The position numbers and the translations under genes were made by a program. The notes under the pieces are model-generated. The model made no database searches. It was given only the letters and a program-made list of their open reading frames with translations, and was not told the DNA's origin. Of a DNA stretch of 59,264 nucleotides, positions 9,688-18,680 are shown piece by piece. This DNA is from Zelonia costaricensis (Eukaryota; Euglenozoa; Kinetoplastea; Trypanosomatida; Trypanosomatidae): NCBI GenBank assembly GCA_030849075.1, contig JASAOO010003425.1:1-59264 (forward strand), written 5' to 3'. Numbering within the stretch: the stretch's first letter is position 1; the number at the start of each line of letters is the position of its first letter.

Positions 9688-10896
9688 CGCGGCCTCGGCC
9701 CGTCTTTCATCTCGTTGATGCACTTCGTTTGTGTGTGTATGCACGTGTGTTCTGTAAAGCCGTATCGCGACTGTCTCAAGGAGAGTGCGCCCTCCTACAA
9801 GGCACGCAAAACCGTGTACATCATCGCGCACACTTTGTGGAACCGAAGCAGAAGAGTGCGAAGGAAAACAACCACACAAGCACGCATTCACGCACGCCAG
9901 GGGGAGCAGGCGCCAGCGCTGTCAGACAGCGCAGCGGTACGCGAGCGTCGCTAGGTTGGCGTCACATCGTCACGGCGCCCTCCCCTCCCCCCTCTGCTCT
10001 CTCTGCTTCCCTCCTATAAGTTGGGGAGGGGCGAGGAAAGTTGGGTGGCACGGCGCACGAGCAGGGCCCACTCAGCACCACGCATCGCATATGCATTGCC
10101 CAACGCACGCGCTGCCACGCTCCCCGGTGTTCTGCGCTCGTCTCCCTCTTCTGCTACTCTGTTTTTCTCTCTTTTTTTTTCCCTCTTCCACGCGCTGATC
10201 ACGTCGTCTGTGCGACCCACGCGACAGTCTCGTTCTCGCCTCCGCTTACAGGCTTCGTCACTACGACCACCACTGCCATCACAGCCCACGAACACAACAG
10301 AGGATCGCGCATTTTCACGCCGACACACACACACCCACACTTAGTTAAAAGGAAAATACACGGTATACAATCCACCTTTGCGTGATACCAGCAGGAAGGC
10401 AAGCGAGCGGACTCTCCCTCCCTCCCCCACCTCGCCACGCTCCCGGTCCTCTCCCTCTCTTGTGTTCCCCACTGCTCCACCACACATACACCTTGCGTCG
10501 CACACCCTCGTGATCTCGCAGTAGCGCACCACAAGCACTTCCCTGCCCATCCCCTTCCTTTGCTTCTTGCGTGCTCTCTCGGTAGTACCCTCTCCTTCCT
10601 TCCCCCCCCTCTTCCTGCTCGCCTCGACCTGCGCATCTGCTCCACTAGTACAGGGACACGCGCGCCAGGGCAGGCCCCGTAGCAACCGTCATAGGAGAAG
10701 CGCAGGCAATCGCGCTGTGTTTGCCGTGCTTGCATCTGTGCGACCCCCCCCATTGCAGCTACTTCTTTCGTCATTTCTTTCCCCTGCCCTCTGCGTTGCC
10801 TTTGTGGAACTCAGTGGAGGCCAGGAGAACACGCACATACGCACACACACACACACACAAACACAAACGCACACGAGTAAGGCGCCTACAAGAGAC
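9688..10896. other. Spacer between two plus-strand genes
   Basis: No gene seen. It is pyrimidine-rich on the plus strand from about 9970 to 10800, with T- and C-runs and a CA tract at 10842-10860 just before the next start. This is typical untranslated and processing sequence for plus-strand transcription. Confidence 0.6.
10761..10814 (+). promoter_or_regulatory. Candidate trans-splice acceptor of the carrier-like gene
   Basis: A pyrimidine-rich tract at 10761-10803 is followed by the first AG at 10813-10814, 83 bases before the ATG at 10897. A CA repeat lies between the AG and the start codon. Confidence 0.45.
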
Positions 10897-11880
10897 ATGA
10901 GCGACGTAGCGCAAGCGACCTCGCCGGCGCCGGCGATGACGGAGGCGGAGCTGCGGAAGGCTCTGCAGGTGACGCCGCTGCACAAGGTAAAGACCTTCAC
11001 CTCGACCACGATTGCGGCGGACTGCACCACCGCCCTCGCAGTGGCGCTCACGGCGGCGATACCGATTTCGATCATCGACTACAGCATCATGGCCCGCGTG
11101 GCGGGCATCTCGCCCAGCAGCACGCAGGAGCTGATCAAGGGCACCAAGACAATGCTGTTCCGCCCGCACAAGTTCTTCCTTCCGTGCGCGGAGAACAAGT
11201 GCAGTCTCGTGTACCGGGTCTGCGTCACGTCGTACGGATTCACCTACATTGGCTCGAATCTAGCGAAGAGCTACTGCGAATCCCACGGAATGGAGAAGGA
11301 GGCGAATCTGGCCGCTGGCGTCGTGAGTGGTGTCATCAACACGGGCTTCAGCATCTGGAAGGACAGCGTAATTTTGCGTGCCCTGCCGCCGGCGAACTCG
11401 CAGAGTCTGTCCAACGCGCTGAAGCCCGTTCCCTTCTTGACCCGCGCCCTCTTCTGTGGTCGCGACACCCTCACCTGCATCGGCGCCTTCACCTTCGTCC
11501 CGATCGTCGCGACGTGGCTGTCCGGCTACGCGTACCACCAGAAGCGCTTGCCGCAGGCCCCGGATGCGGTGCTGCCGGAGAACCAGGGCAAGACGCGGCT
11601 GCCCATCTCGTGCGCCGACACGGCGCAAATCTTGACGCCGGCACTGCTGCAGTTCGTGACGACGCTGATGCACATCGGGGCCATCCGCTACCGCCAGACG
11701 TACCCGAACTTCTCCATGAAGGATTTGACGGACAGCCTGCGCAGCACGTACGTGTCCGCCACGCTGCTTCGCATGGGCCGCATCTTCCCCGCCTTCGGCA
11801 TTGGCGGCATCATGAACCGCGAAATGCGCTCCTCCCTGCTGGACAAGGCCGAGCCGCTTGACCAGCCGAAAATTGTGTGA
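10897..11880 (+). CDS. Multi-pass membrane protein, possibly a degenerate SLC25-type mitochondrial carrier (327 aa)
   Basis: The length of 327 residues and about six hydrophobic or amphipathic segments match the mitochondrial carrier fold. They can be read as three roughly 100-residue units: residues about 30-130 (TTALAVALTAAIPISIIDY), about 130-225 (AAGVVSGVINTGFSIWKDS) and about 230-315 (ALLQFVTTLMHIGAIRY), the last ending in LLRMGRIFPAFGIGGIMNRE. That ending resembles the R-x-x-P-x-x-G-x-x region near the end of a carrier repeat. The classical P-x-D/E-x-x-K/R signatures are not intact, as in divergent outer-membrane members of the superfamily such as Ugo1 and SLC25A46. The substrate is unknown and it may not transport anything. 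It lies on the plus strand between a hypothetical gene and a phospholipid kinase. The assignment to SLC25 is inference; that it is a membrane protein is fairly safe. Confidence 0.8.
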   Translation: MSDVAQATSPAPAMTEAELRKALQVTPLHKVKTFTSTTIAADCTTALAVALTAAIPISIIDYSIMARVAGISPSSTQELIKGTKTMLFRPHKFFLPCAENKCSLVYRVCVTSYGFTYIGSNLAKSYCESHGMEKEANLAAGVVSGVINTGFSIWKDSVILRALPPANSQSLSNALKPVPFLTRALFCGRDTLTCIGAFTFVPIVATWLSGYAYHQKRLPQAPDAVLPENQGKTRLPISCADTAQILTPALLQFVTTLMHIGAIRYRQTYPNFSMKDLTDSLRSTYVSATLLRMGRIFPAFGIGGIMNREMRSSLLDKAEPLDQPKIV

Positions 11881-14800
11881 TGGCAAGGTGGGCTCGCAAG
11901 TCTTCTTCGCCGCCGCGCACCTGGCGGACCACCGCTGAAATGGGACGGGTGCGTGAACGGCTGAGTGCGTGAGGCGGCGACTGAGGATGTAAACGTGGAG
12001 ACGAGGGAGGAGACGGCGGCAGTTGCGGAGGCGGGTTTGCAATTTGGTGCGACCCATTTTACTTTTTTTCTGTTGTTGCTTCCGGTGTTTCATCGTTTTC
12101 TTTTTCTCTCTGCGCTGTGTGTGTGTGTGTGTGTGTGGGTGTGTCCCCTTCCCCCTTCACACCCCTTGGCGGGCGGGCCGGCCGGCCGACCCGCTTCCCC
12201 TCATACCCCCCTTTCCGTGCATGTCCTTGTGCAGTTGTTTTCTTCGTCTGTTCTTCACCTGATGGCCGCCTTCTCCCGTCACGGAGGGGGGAGGGAACAC
12301 TGTCGTTGTGCGTGGCGCGCTGTTCGGGAAGGCGCACGAGGATGCAGGCCCGAACGCCGACAACTACGGAGAGAATAAGACGTGGAGTGGGGAGTTTAGG
12401 GCTGGGGAGGGGAGGCACGTGTTGGGGATGCGAGCTCGCTGACAAGACAGACGATGTCATTTTCTCGACTGACGTGCAACAGGCGTCTTCCCTGTGTCCC
12501 TTGTGCATGGATACTCGGTCAGTTATGTGCTCCTCCCCACCGAGTTCACCTCCCCCCCTCATCTCGCCCGTCCAGGTGGTTTTCCCTTTTTTCTTGTCTT
12601 CTCTTCTTCTGCCTTGTAGTGTGTGGGCTCTTGGGCTTTGACGGCGATTCCTCGGAAGCTCTCTCCACCCCATCGCTGCCGTGCCCTGCATACCCCACCG
12701 CGACCACAACCACTTCCACCACCCCGTTGCCCTCCGAAACTTCACCGCTTTCTTTTTTTCTTCCACCTTCGTTCTCTTTCTGACGCGTCCGCGCCAAGGT
12801 TCGTTGTTTCACGTGCCCCTCGCCCCTCCACCTCCCCGATGTGAGGTGTGTGCGTTGTGTTGTTTGTGAATGCCGTGTCCTGCACCGCTTGCACCCTCCT
12901 TCTTTCTCCCGTCTTGACTTCCGTCAGCGTTAATCATTCGCTTTCGACTTTTTTCTTTTCCCTTTCCCGCTAGCGTAGCTTCTTTTTCCTTTTTGTGTGT
13001 GTGTGTGTGTGTTGGTGTGTGTGTCCGCCATTAAATTGTGGTGTTGCTTGCGTCATCTCTGACCTGCCCACCCCCTTCCATATTGGCGTTCGGCGTGCGC
13101 TTGCGTGCCTTCGCCCCCCATCGCGCCGTCGCAGTCTCTGTTCCCGGTGGGCGCGCCTCGCTCGCCTCGTTAGTCCACGTTTGCCCGAACACGAGCTGAT
13201 CCCCCCCCCCCCCAGGCGTTGCACACTGGGTGTGCAGACGTGACGGGCGGTGGTTCATGTGTGACGGTGGTGGTGGATTTTGTCCGTGACAGGTGCTGAC
13301 TCCTTCGCGTGCCTGTGGGTGCGCACTTTCAGCGTGCCTCCCGCTGTTGTAGAGCGCTGCCGCGCCTCCTCTCCTCTCTCTCCCGTCCCTTCCTGCTCAA
13401 CTCAGCCCACCCCCTTCCCTCCCCCAACTTCCCGCCGCCGCTGACATGACACAGCCCCTCCCCCTCTTCTCCCCGCGCTGGTGTGCGCCTCTTTCCTCGT
13501 CATCCAGCGCACTTCGACGTGGCTCTTCCGGTTGTTCTTCTCTGCGTCCTCTCTCCGCCAACCATCGGCCTCGCGGTTAGACAGCGAACTGAGCCGCTGC
13601 TCCTCCCTCTGTGGCCGCCTGTCATCCGCCTGGCCGCCGCAGATACCTCTTACGAGTACGTCCAAGAGAAGGAGAGGGGTGGGGCCGTGAGGAGGTGCCG
13701 CCTCGCCACGTGTGTTCTCCACTGTTCGCTTCTGGCCCACGGTGCACATGCACGTGCGGTGACGAAGCGGAGGGGGGGGGGGCGTGCCATGGACCGCTGA
13801 CGGCCGTGAACACGCGGCAGCCCCGTTTCACCGAAAGAACACAGAAGAGGCAAGGGCCGTTGCTCCCCTCTTTCGAAAGCACTTGCCAGCCAGGCGGCGC
13901 ACATGTGTGGCGCCGCGCTAGCACGCGCAAGAGTGCAATGGGCGTGAAGCAGTTGTCACAGCCGCGTCGGATGCGAACGCTGCCGCTTCTTGTTTTTTCT
14001 TTCTCGCGACTGAAATATCGGGAGCCGCGCTGCAGCAGCAAGCCGAAGCGGCATAAACAAGAATGCCCTAAAGAAAACCACAAAAAGAGTTGATGGTGTT
14101 CACAAGTGCGGAGAAAAGTGCACGTACGCGACAGCGTCTCTGCCGCTCGACCTCCGATCAACTGGGCTCTTGCTCACCCCCCTTCTCTTCGCATGACTGT
14201 GCTGAGTGTCAGTCGTGGTTGCCACGCATGTGCCCCCGCCGCTAATTCCCGACAGTACCAACCTCCCTCACCCTGTCTTCTCCCCTCACCCATCCCACCA
14301 CACACGCACACAAACACACCCTCACCCGTCCCCTCATCTCTGCGGCGCGGAACAGGGAACATCCAGCAACGCCGCACTCGTCCTGCATCCCACCTCGTCC
14401 CTTCAACGCATTTCTTACAATCCTCCCCCCTCCCCGTCCGCACTATTTTGCTCCCACGCAGACGCTCCGACACTCTGCTGTCAGGACTCGCCTTCCCTCC
14501 CCCTTTTTTGTTCCCTGCTTCCCGCTCTCTCCCTCTTTCCCTTTCTCGCCTTCACGTCGTGGTTTCGTTCTTCTTTGTTTCCATCGGGCTTCGCTTTCTC
14601 TTGTTGCTTGTGCGCCTCGTCGGGCACGCCTGGAGTCACCGCCCCCCCCCCTCCCCCCTCAACCTCCCTTTTCCTTTCTCCACCCCGCTCCACACAGGCA
14701 CCCACCCACACAACAGTGATCTAACGGCTGGTAAGCGACTCGATTTAAGCCCCCCGCCCCTCCACTTCTTTCTTACTGATCTAACAGTGCTGCGTGTGTG

Positions 14801-15891
14801 TGTGTGTGTGTGTGTGTGTCCTTCTGCTCTGTTCCGGGAGAAAGGTTCTCCTAATCTGCCGCGCCGCACCTGTCCTCCGCTTCGCTTCAATCATTACGTT
14901 GCCCCCCTTCCACTTTTTTCCTCTCCTTCCTCCCCCCGCCACCCCGACCAGTCTCTCTCACTCTTTCTCCAGCCCCTCTACTACTCTCTGCCAACGCACG
15001 CGCGTCGGTTACGGGTCCGCCTTCTCTTCCACCGGCTCGCTGAGACACTCGCACATCTTCCTCTTCCCCCCTTTCCTTCGAATTCGCCGCTGCAGCACCC
15101 CCCTCCCCTCCCGCAGCGCTCGTCGTCGCTTTCTTCCTTCTGTCGCCCACGCCCGGAGCCACAGTGACACACGCAGCAGCAGCGCCACCCCTGAAGGGAA
15201 ACGCGGTGAGGATCAAGCTAAAGCTGGGTCGAACCTTTCCCTTCTGCTCCCCCCTCCCCCCCTCTTGTCATCGCCATTCGTCGACCCTCCCTGCGCACTC
15301 GTTTTCTTTCTCTCTTCCCCCCCTCTCTCGCATAGAACGCTCAACGTCTGTGTGACACACTTCTTTCTCCTGCCCGCGTTTTCCCGTTTCCTTTCTCGCT
15401 GCCTTTTCTGCTTCAGAGCTCCTGCAGTGCAGCTGCTAGGCGTGCTGGCCGCAGCCCGCCCCCCGCCGTCTTCTCTGTCTCTTTCTCTTGCTTGTCTGTC
15501 CTCTGTGCCGAGACACGCCACGAGCGCACCCAGAGCCACCTTGCCACTTCGCGCCTGCGCGTGTGGGCGACCCGTCCCCGTACCTCCTCTTCACTGTCTG
15601 GTCGCGCCTTTCCCCTTCCTTCCTCGCCTTCCCCTCTTTTTATTCTCCCGTATCGCCTGCAGACGCCCGCGAGACGGCACGAGATCACGTAGGCTCGCCC
15701 GCCTTTCCGCGCACGTGCGTGTGAGTTCCATCGCTGCACGCCACGTCTCTGCCGCCTCGCTCCGCTCCTCTGCGCGTCTATACCCCCTTCCTATTTCCGC
15801 CTTCCTGCGCCCCCCCCCCAACTCCCCCATACACTCCCCTCTCCCACCTCGTTCTTTTCCCGCCCCGCCTTTGTGGGAGCAGACCTTCACC
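11881..15891. other. 4.0-kb spacer before the ethanolamine/choline kinase gene
   Basis: No convincing gene on either strand. Open frames here (for example 14106-15167 plus) encode low-complexity Pro/Ser/His sequence and have no codon bias. The region has GT tracts (12118-12138, 12996-13022, 14793-14819), a 13-base C run (13201-13213), and strong C+T richness on the plus strand from 14150 to 15870. It is best read as a long 3' UTR plus processing sequence. Confidence 0.6.
15831..15879 (+). promoter_or_regulatory. Candidate trans-splice acceptor of the ethanolamine/choline kinase gene
   Basis: A tract of almost pure C and T, free of AG, ends at the AG at 15878-15879, with a second AG at 15881-15882. 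This would leave a 5' UTR of about 12 bases. Other pyrimidine tracts lie further upstream, so a longer 5' UTR is also possible. The open frame upstream of 15892 is low-complexity and is not taken as coding. Confidence 0.4.
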
Positions 15892-17919
15892 ATGAGCGTC
15901 GCTAGCGAGGATGCGGCGAACGTGTTTCGCGGCGTCGACATGCGCGACCTGCTCACGCGTGACTCGAGCGAGCCGCCCCGCTCCGCCCTGTACGAGTACG
16001 TCAAGTCCGTGCGCAGCGAGAGCTCCGTAGGCACGCCGGCCTCACTCGCCTCGGACGACTCGTGGGAGTCTAGCCTGTCGCACACGACGCACAACAGCAT
16101 CAGCGACAGCGCGAACGAGCTCAGCGAGCTGCACGAGGACGTGGAGACGCGCGACCTCATCTACAAGCTGTGCCGCTCGCTGCACAAGAAGGCCGTCCTG
16201 AAGACGGAGGGCTCGCGGCAGCAGCGCCGCAAGTCGGTGGCCGTCAACGTGAAGCACGAGAAGAACATGTCGCACGTCGGGGACTGGATGCCTCTGCTGC
16301 ACCTCTTCGACCCGCAGGCCTTCTTCGCGGGGCGCGGCAGCCCGACAGCGCCGTCCGTTACGGCTGAGCGCCCGTCCAACCTCAACGTGGCGGCGACACC
16401 CAAGGAGGCGTCGCAGCTGCTGTTGGGCGAACTGGATGTCGAGAAGCTGTCGGGCGGCAACAGCAACCACGTTTACCGCCTTGCCCACCCCGACTTCCCC
16501 GACAAGACGATCCTGCTGCGCGTGTACGGCAGCGGCGACAGCGAGGCCATCGACCGCTTCCGCGATGTCATGGCGATGCGTGCGATGAGCAAGGCGCGGC
16601 TGAGCCCGGCTGTGCTGCACTCCTTCAAGTGGGGACGCGTCGAGGAGTTCATGAACGACGTGGCGACGTGCTCGACGGACATGCTGCTCAGCAGCGAGAC
16701 GCTGCTGGCTGAGACGTGGTCGCTGGCGCGCGAGATGCACGCGCTACCCTACGCCGCTTTTCTCCCGCAGAACGTGAACCACGAGAAGATGCGCAGCGTG
16801 CTGCTGCACCCGTCCATCAGCGCGCACCAGTTCGAGACGCCAGACGAGTACTGCAGCGTCTTCTCGGAGCGGCTCAAGAGGGTCGTGCTGGCGAGTAGCA
16901 CCAAGAACAGCTACTACCTCGACAACACAAGCCAGAAGCTGATGGAGGACCTCTGCCCCTCCTCCTTCGAGCGCACGTGCTTCCGCTTCCTGCGCCTGAC
17001 AAGCCACCTCATCCGTGAGTCGCACCGCACCATGTTCGCGTCCTTCATCACTGCAGAGGTGATGCTGCTGCGGGAGCAGCTGGCAAAGCGCGCCGTGCCG
17101 CTCGTCTTCTCGCACAACGACCTCAACCCCGGCAACCTTCTGCTGGCGTGGCGCAAGGTGCCCAAGGCGATGCGACCGGCCATGCGCCACGAGCCCGGCA
17201 CCGGCGGCGGCAACGCCGACGATGACGAGGACGAGGTGACGCCGGTAACGTCGAACCAGTCCACATCGTTCAGTCGCAAGTTTCTGACCAAGAAGGGCCG
17301 CCACCGCAACCTGGTCGACATGAAGGGCATCATCTTCATCGACTTTGAGTACTCGGACGTGAACTACCGCTGCTTCGACCTCGGCAACTCCGTGTGCGAG
17401 CTGGACTACGACTACACGCGCGGCACCGGCGACGGCGAGCCGGGCTTCATCAAGTACCACTGCACCTTCCCGCCGGAGGAGTTCGAGGAGCAGTGGAAGG
17501 GGCTGCCGATGACGTACCCCCGCTGCCCCGAGCTCATCTACAGCACGTGGCAGCGCCAGGAGCAGCACCGGCGGCAGCACGGCGCGAACGTGCCGCTCCC
17601 GCCGCCGGCGAAGCTGCACCTCGGGCACATCGGCCTCCACGCCCTGCAGACGTACTACGCCGCGGATGGGTCCGCCACCACCGCCATCACCTGCGACGCG
17701 CTGACGGAGATGTTCCTTGGCATGATGTGCTCGCACCTGAGCTGGTCCCTCTGGTCCTTCGTGATGTGCGCCAACGCGGACGAGTGCACGAACAACGCGG
17801 ACGCCGACGACCTCTTCGCCAAGGGCAGCAGCGGGCTCGACTACGTCTACTACGGCAACTGCCGGCTGCAGGAGTACCTCGCGTTGAAGCAGTGGATGGA
17901 GGACAAGCAGCTCCTGTAG
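15892..17919 (+). CDS. Ethanolamine/choline kinase (675 aa)
   Basis: The enzyme phosphorylates ethanolamine and/or choline with ATP, the first step of the Kennedy pathway to phosphatidylethanolamine and phosphatidylcholine. The phosphotransferase (Brenner) motif HNDLNPGN starts at residue 408, with catalytic Asp410. The magnesium-binding motif is seen as FIDFEYSDVNYRCFDLGN, with Asp484. An ATP-loop region, SGGNSNHVYRLAH, lies near residue 185. The protein is longer than animal or yeast kinases (about 400-460 aa). It has an N-terminal extension of about 180 residues, and about 74 residues separate the two catalytic motifs, including an acidic stretch (DDDEDEV) and a basic stretch (KKGRHRN). 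It is the last plus-strand gene before the convergent strand switch. From chromosome-35 synteny I recall an ethanolamine kinase at this place, but substrate preference cannot be read from sequence. Confidence 0.93.
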   Translation: MSVASEDAANVFRGVDMRDLLTRDSSEPPRSALYEYVKSVRSESSVGTPASLASDDSWESSLSHTTHNSISDSANELSELHEDVETRDLIYKLCRSLHKKAVLKTEGSRQQRRKSVAVNVKHEKNMSHVGDWMPLLHLFDPQAFFAGRGSPTAPSVTAERPSNLNVAATPKEASQLLLGELDVEKLSGGNSNHVYRLAHPDFPDKTILLRVYGSGDSEAIDRFRDVMAMRAMSKARLSPAVLHSFKWGRVEEFMNDVATCSTDMLLSSETLLAETWSLAREMHALPYAAFLPQNVNHEKMRSVLLHPSISAHQFETPDEYCSVFSERLKRVVLASSTKNSYYLDNTSQKLMEDLCPSSFERTCFRFLRLTSHLIRESHRTMFASFITAEVMLLREQLAKRAVPLVFSHNDLNPGNLLLAWRKVPKAMRPAMRHEPGTGGGNADDDEDEVTPVTSNQSTSFSRKFLTKKGRHRNLVDMKGIIFIDFEYSDVNYRCFDLGNSVCELDYDYTRGTGDGEPGFIKYHCTFPPEEFEEQWKGLPMTYPRCPELIYSTWQRQEQHRRQHGANVPLPPPAKLHLGHIGLHALQTYYAADGSATTAITCDALTEMFLGMMCSHLSWSLWSFVMCANADECTNNADADDLFAKGSSGLDYVYYGNCRLQEYLALKQWMEDKQLL

Positions 17920-18062
17920 GAAAAGAAAAGAAAAGCAGGCACACGCGACGCAGGGCCTGCGCTCGTGCACTCCGTGTCTCCGCCGTCGCCGTGCGTGTGT
18001 GTGTTGCTGCGCTAACGTAGATGCAGACATCCATACGAACATAAACCGAACAGAAAAACAAA

Positions 18063-18087
18063 NNNNNNNNNNNNNNNNNNNNNNNNN
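18063..18087. other. Assembly gap (25 N)
   Basis: There are 25 undetermined bases between the kinase 3' UTR and a GC-rich block. Open frames that cross it are artefacts. True gap size is unknown. Confidence 0.98.
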
Positions 18088-18680
18088 GCCGGGGGGGGGT
18101 GTGTTTTCGCCGTGGCCGCCCCGGGCCCCCGCCCGCATCCCCCGCCCCCCCCCCCCCCCCCCGCCCCATCGTTTCTCGCCGCGCCCCCGCTCGGGCCGGG
18201 CTGGGCCTGGCTGGACGGCCCAGCGTTCGGCGTGGGCAAAGGCCAGGCCGGGGGACGGGTGGCGGCGTCGTGCAGGTGGCTGGTTCGGGGGCGGGGGTTC
18301 GGGTGGTGGTGGTGGGGGGCGGCGGGTGCGGGCTGGGGCGTCCTCGGGGCATGGCGGGCTTTCGCGGCTCGCGGGGTGCGCGCGCGGCCTGGTTGTTGGC
18401 GCTTTTTCTTTTCCCTTTTTTCGGTAGCGCGCTGGCGGTGCTAGAGAGGGGGTCCCCCCGGGTGGCAATAGTGAATCGGTCGAGAGGCTCGAAAAAAGAT
18501 GAAAGGGTCCGTGCGCCGCTGGCGTCGCCAGCCGCCCCTCCCCCCCGCCCTCGCTGCCAGACAGAAGGCGCAGGGCAAGTCCGTGTGGGGCTGTGCTGTC
18601 GGCGGTGTGGGGGGGGGTGGGCGGCGTGGGTGGCGTGGGGGAGGGGGGGGGGCGAGCAGGTGAGGGAGCGGTGGGACCAG
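18088..18680. other. Very GC-rich block with C/G runs beside the gap
   Basis: The sequence is dominated by runs of C then G, including an 18-base C run at 18145-18162 and many GGG triplets at 18250-18350 and 18600-18660. Several clusters of four G-runs could form G-quadruplexes on the plus strand. No codon bias or protein-like frame is seen. Homopolymer lengths may be unreliable. Confidence 0.6.

Noticed and set aside
14106..15167. Plus-strand frame of 353 codons before the kinase
   Set aside because: Pro/Ser/His low complexity from C/T-rich and CA-repeat DNA, without codon bias.
16744..18468. Minus-strand frame of 574 codons crossing the assembly gap
   Set aside because: Overlaps the kinase gene antisense and reads through undetermined bases.
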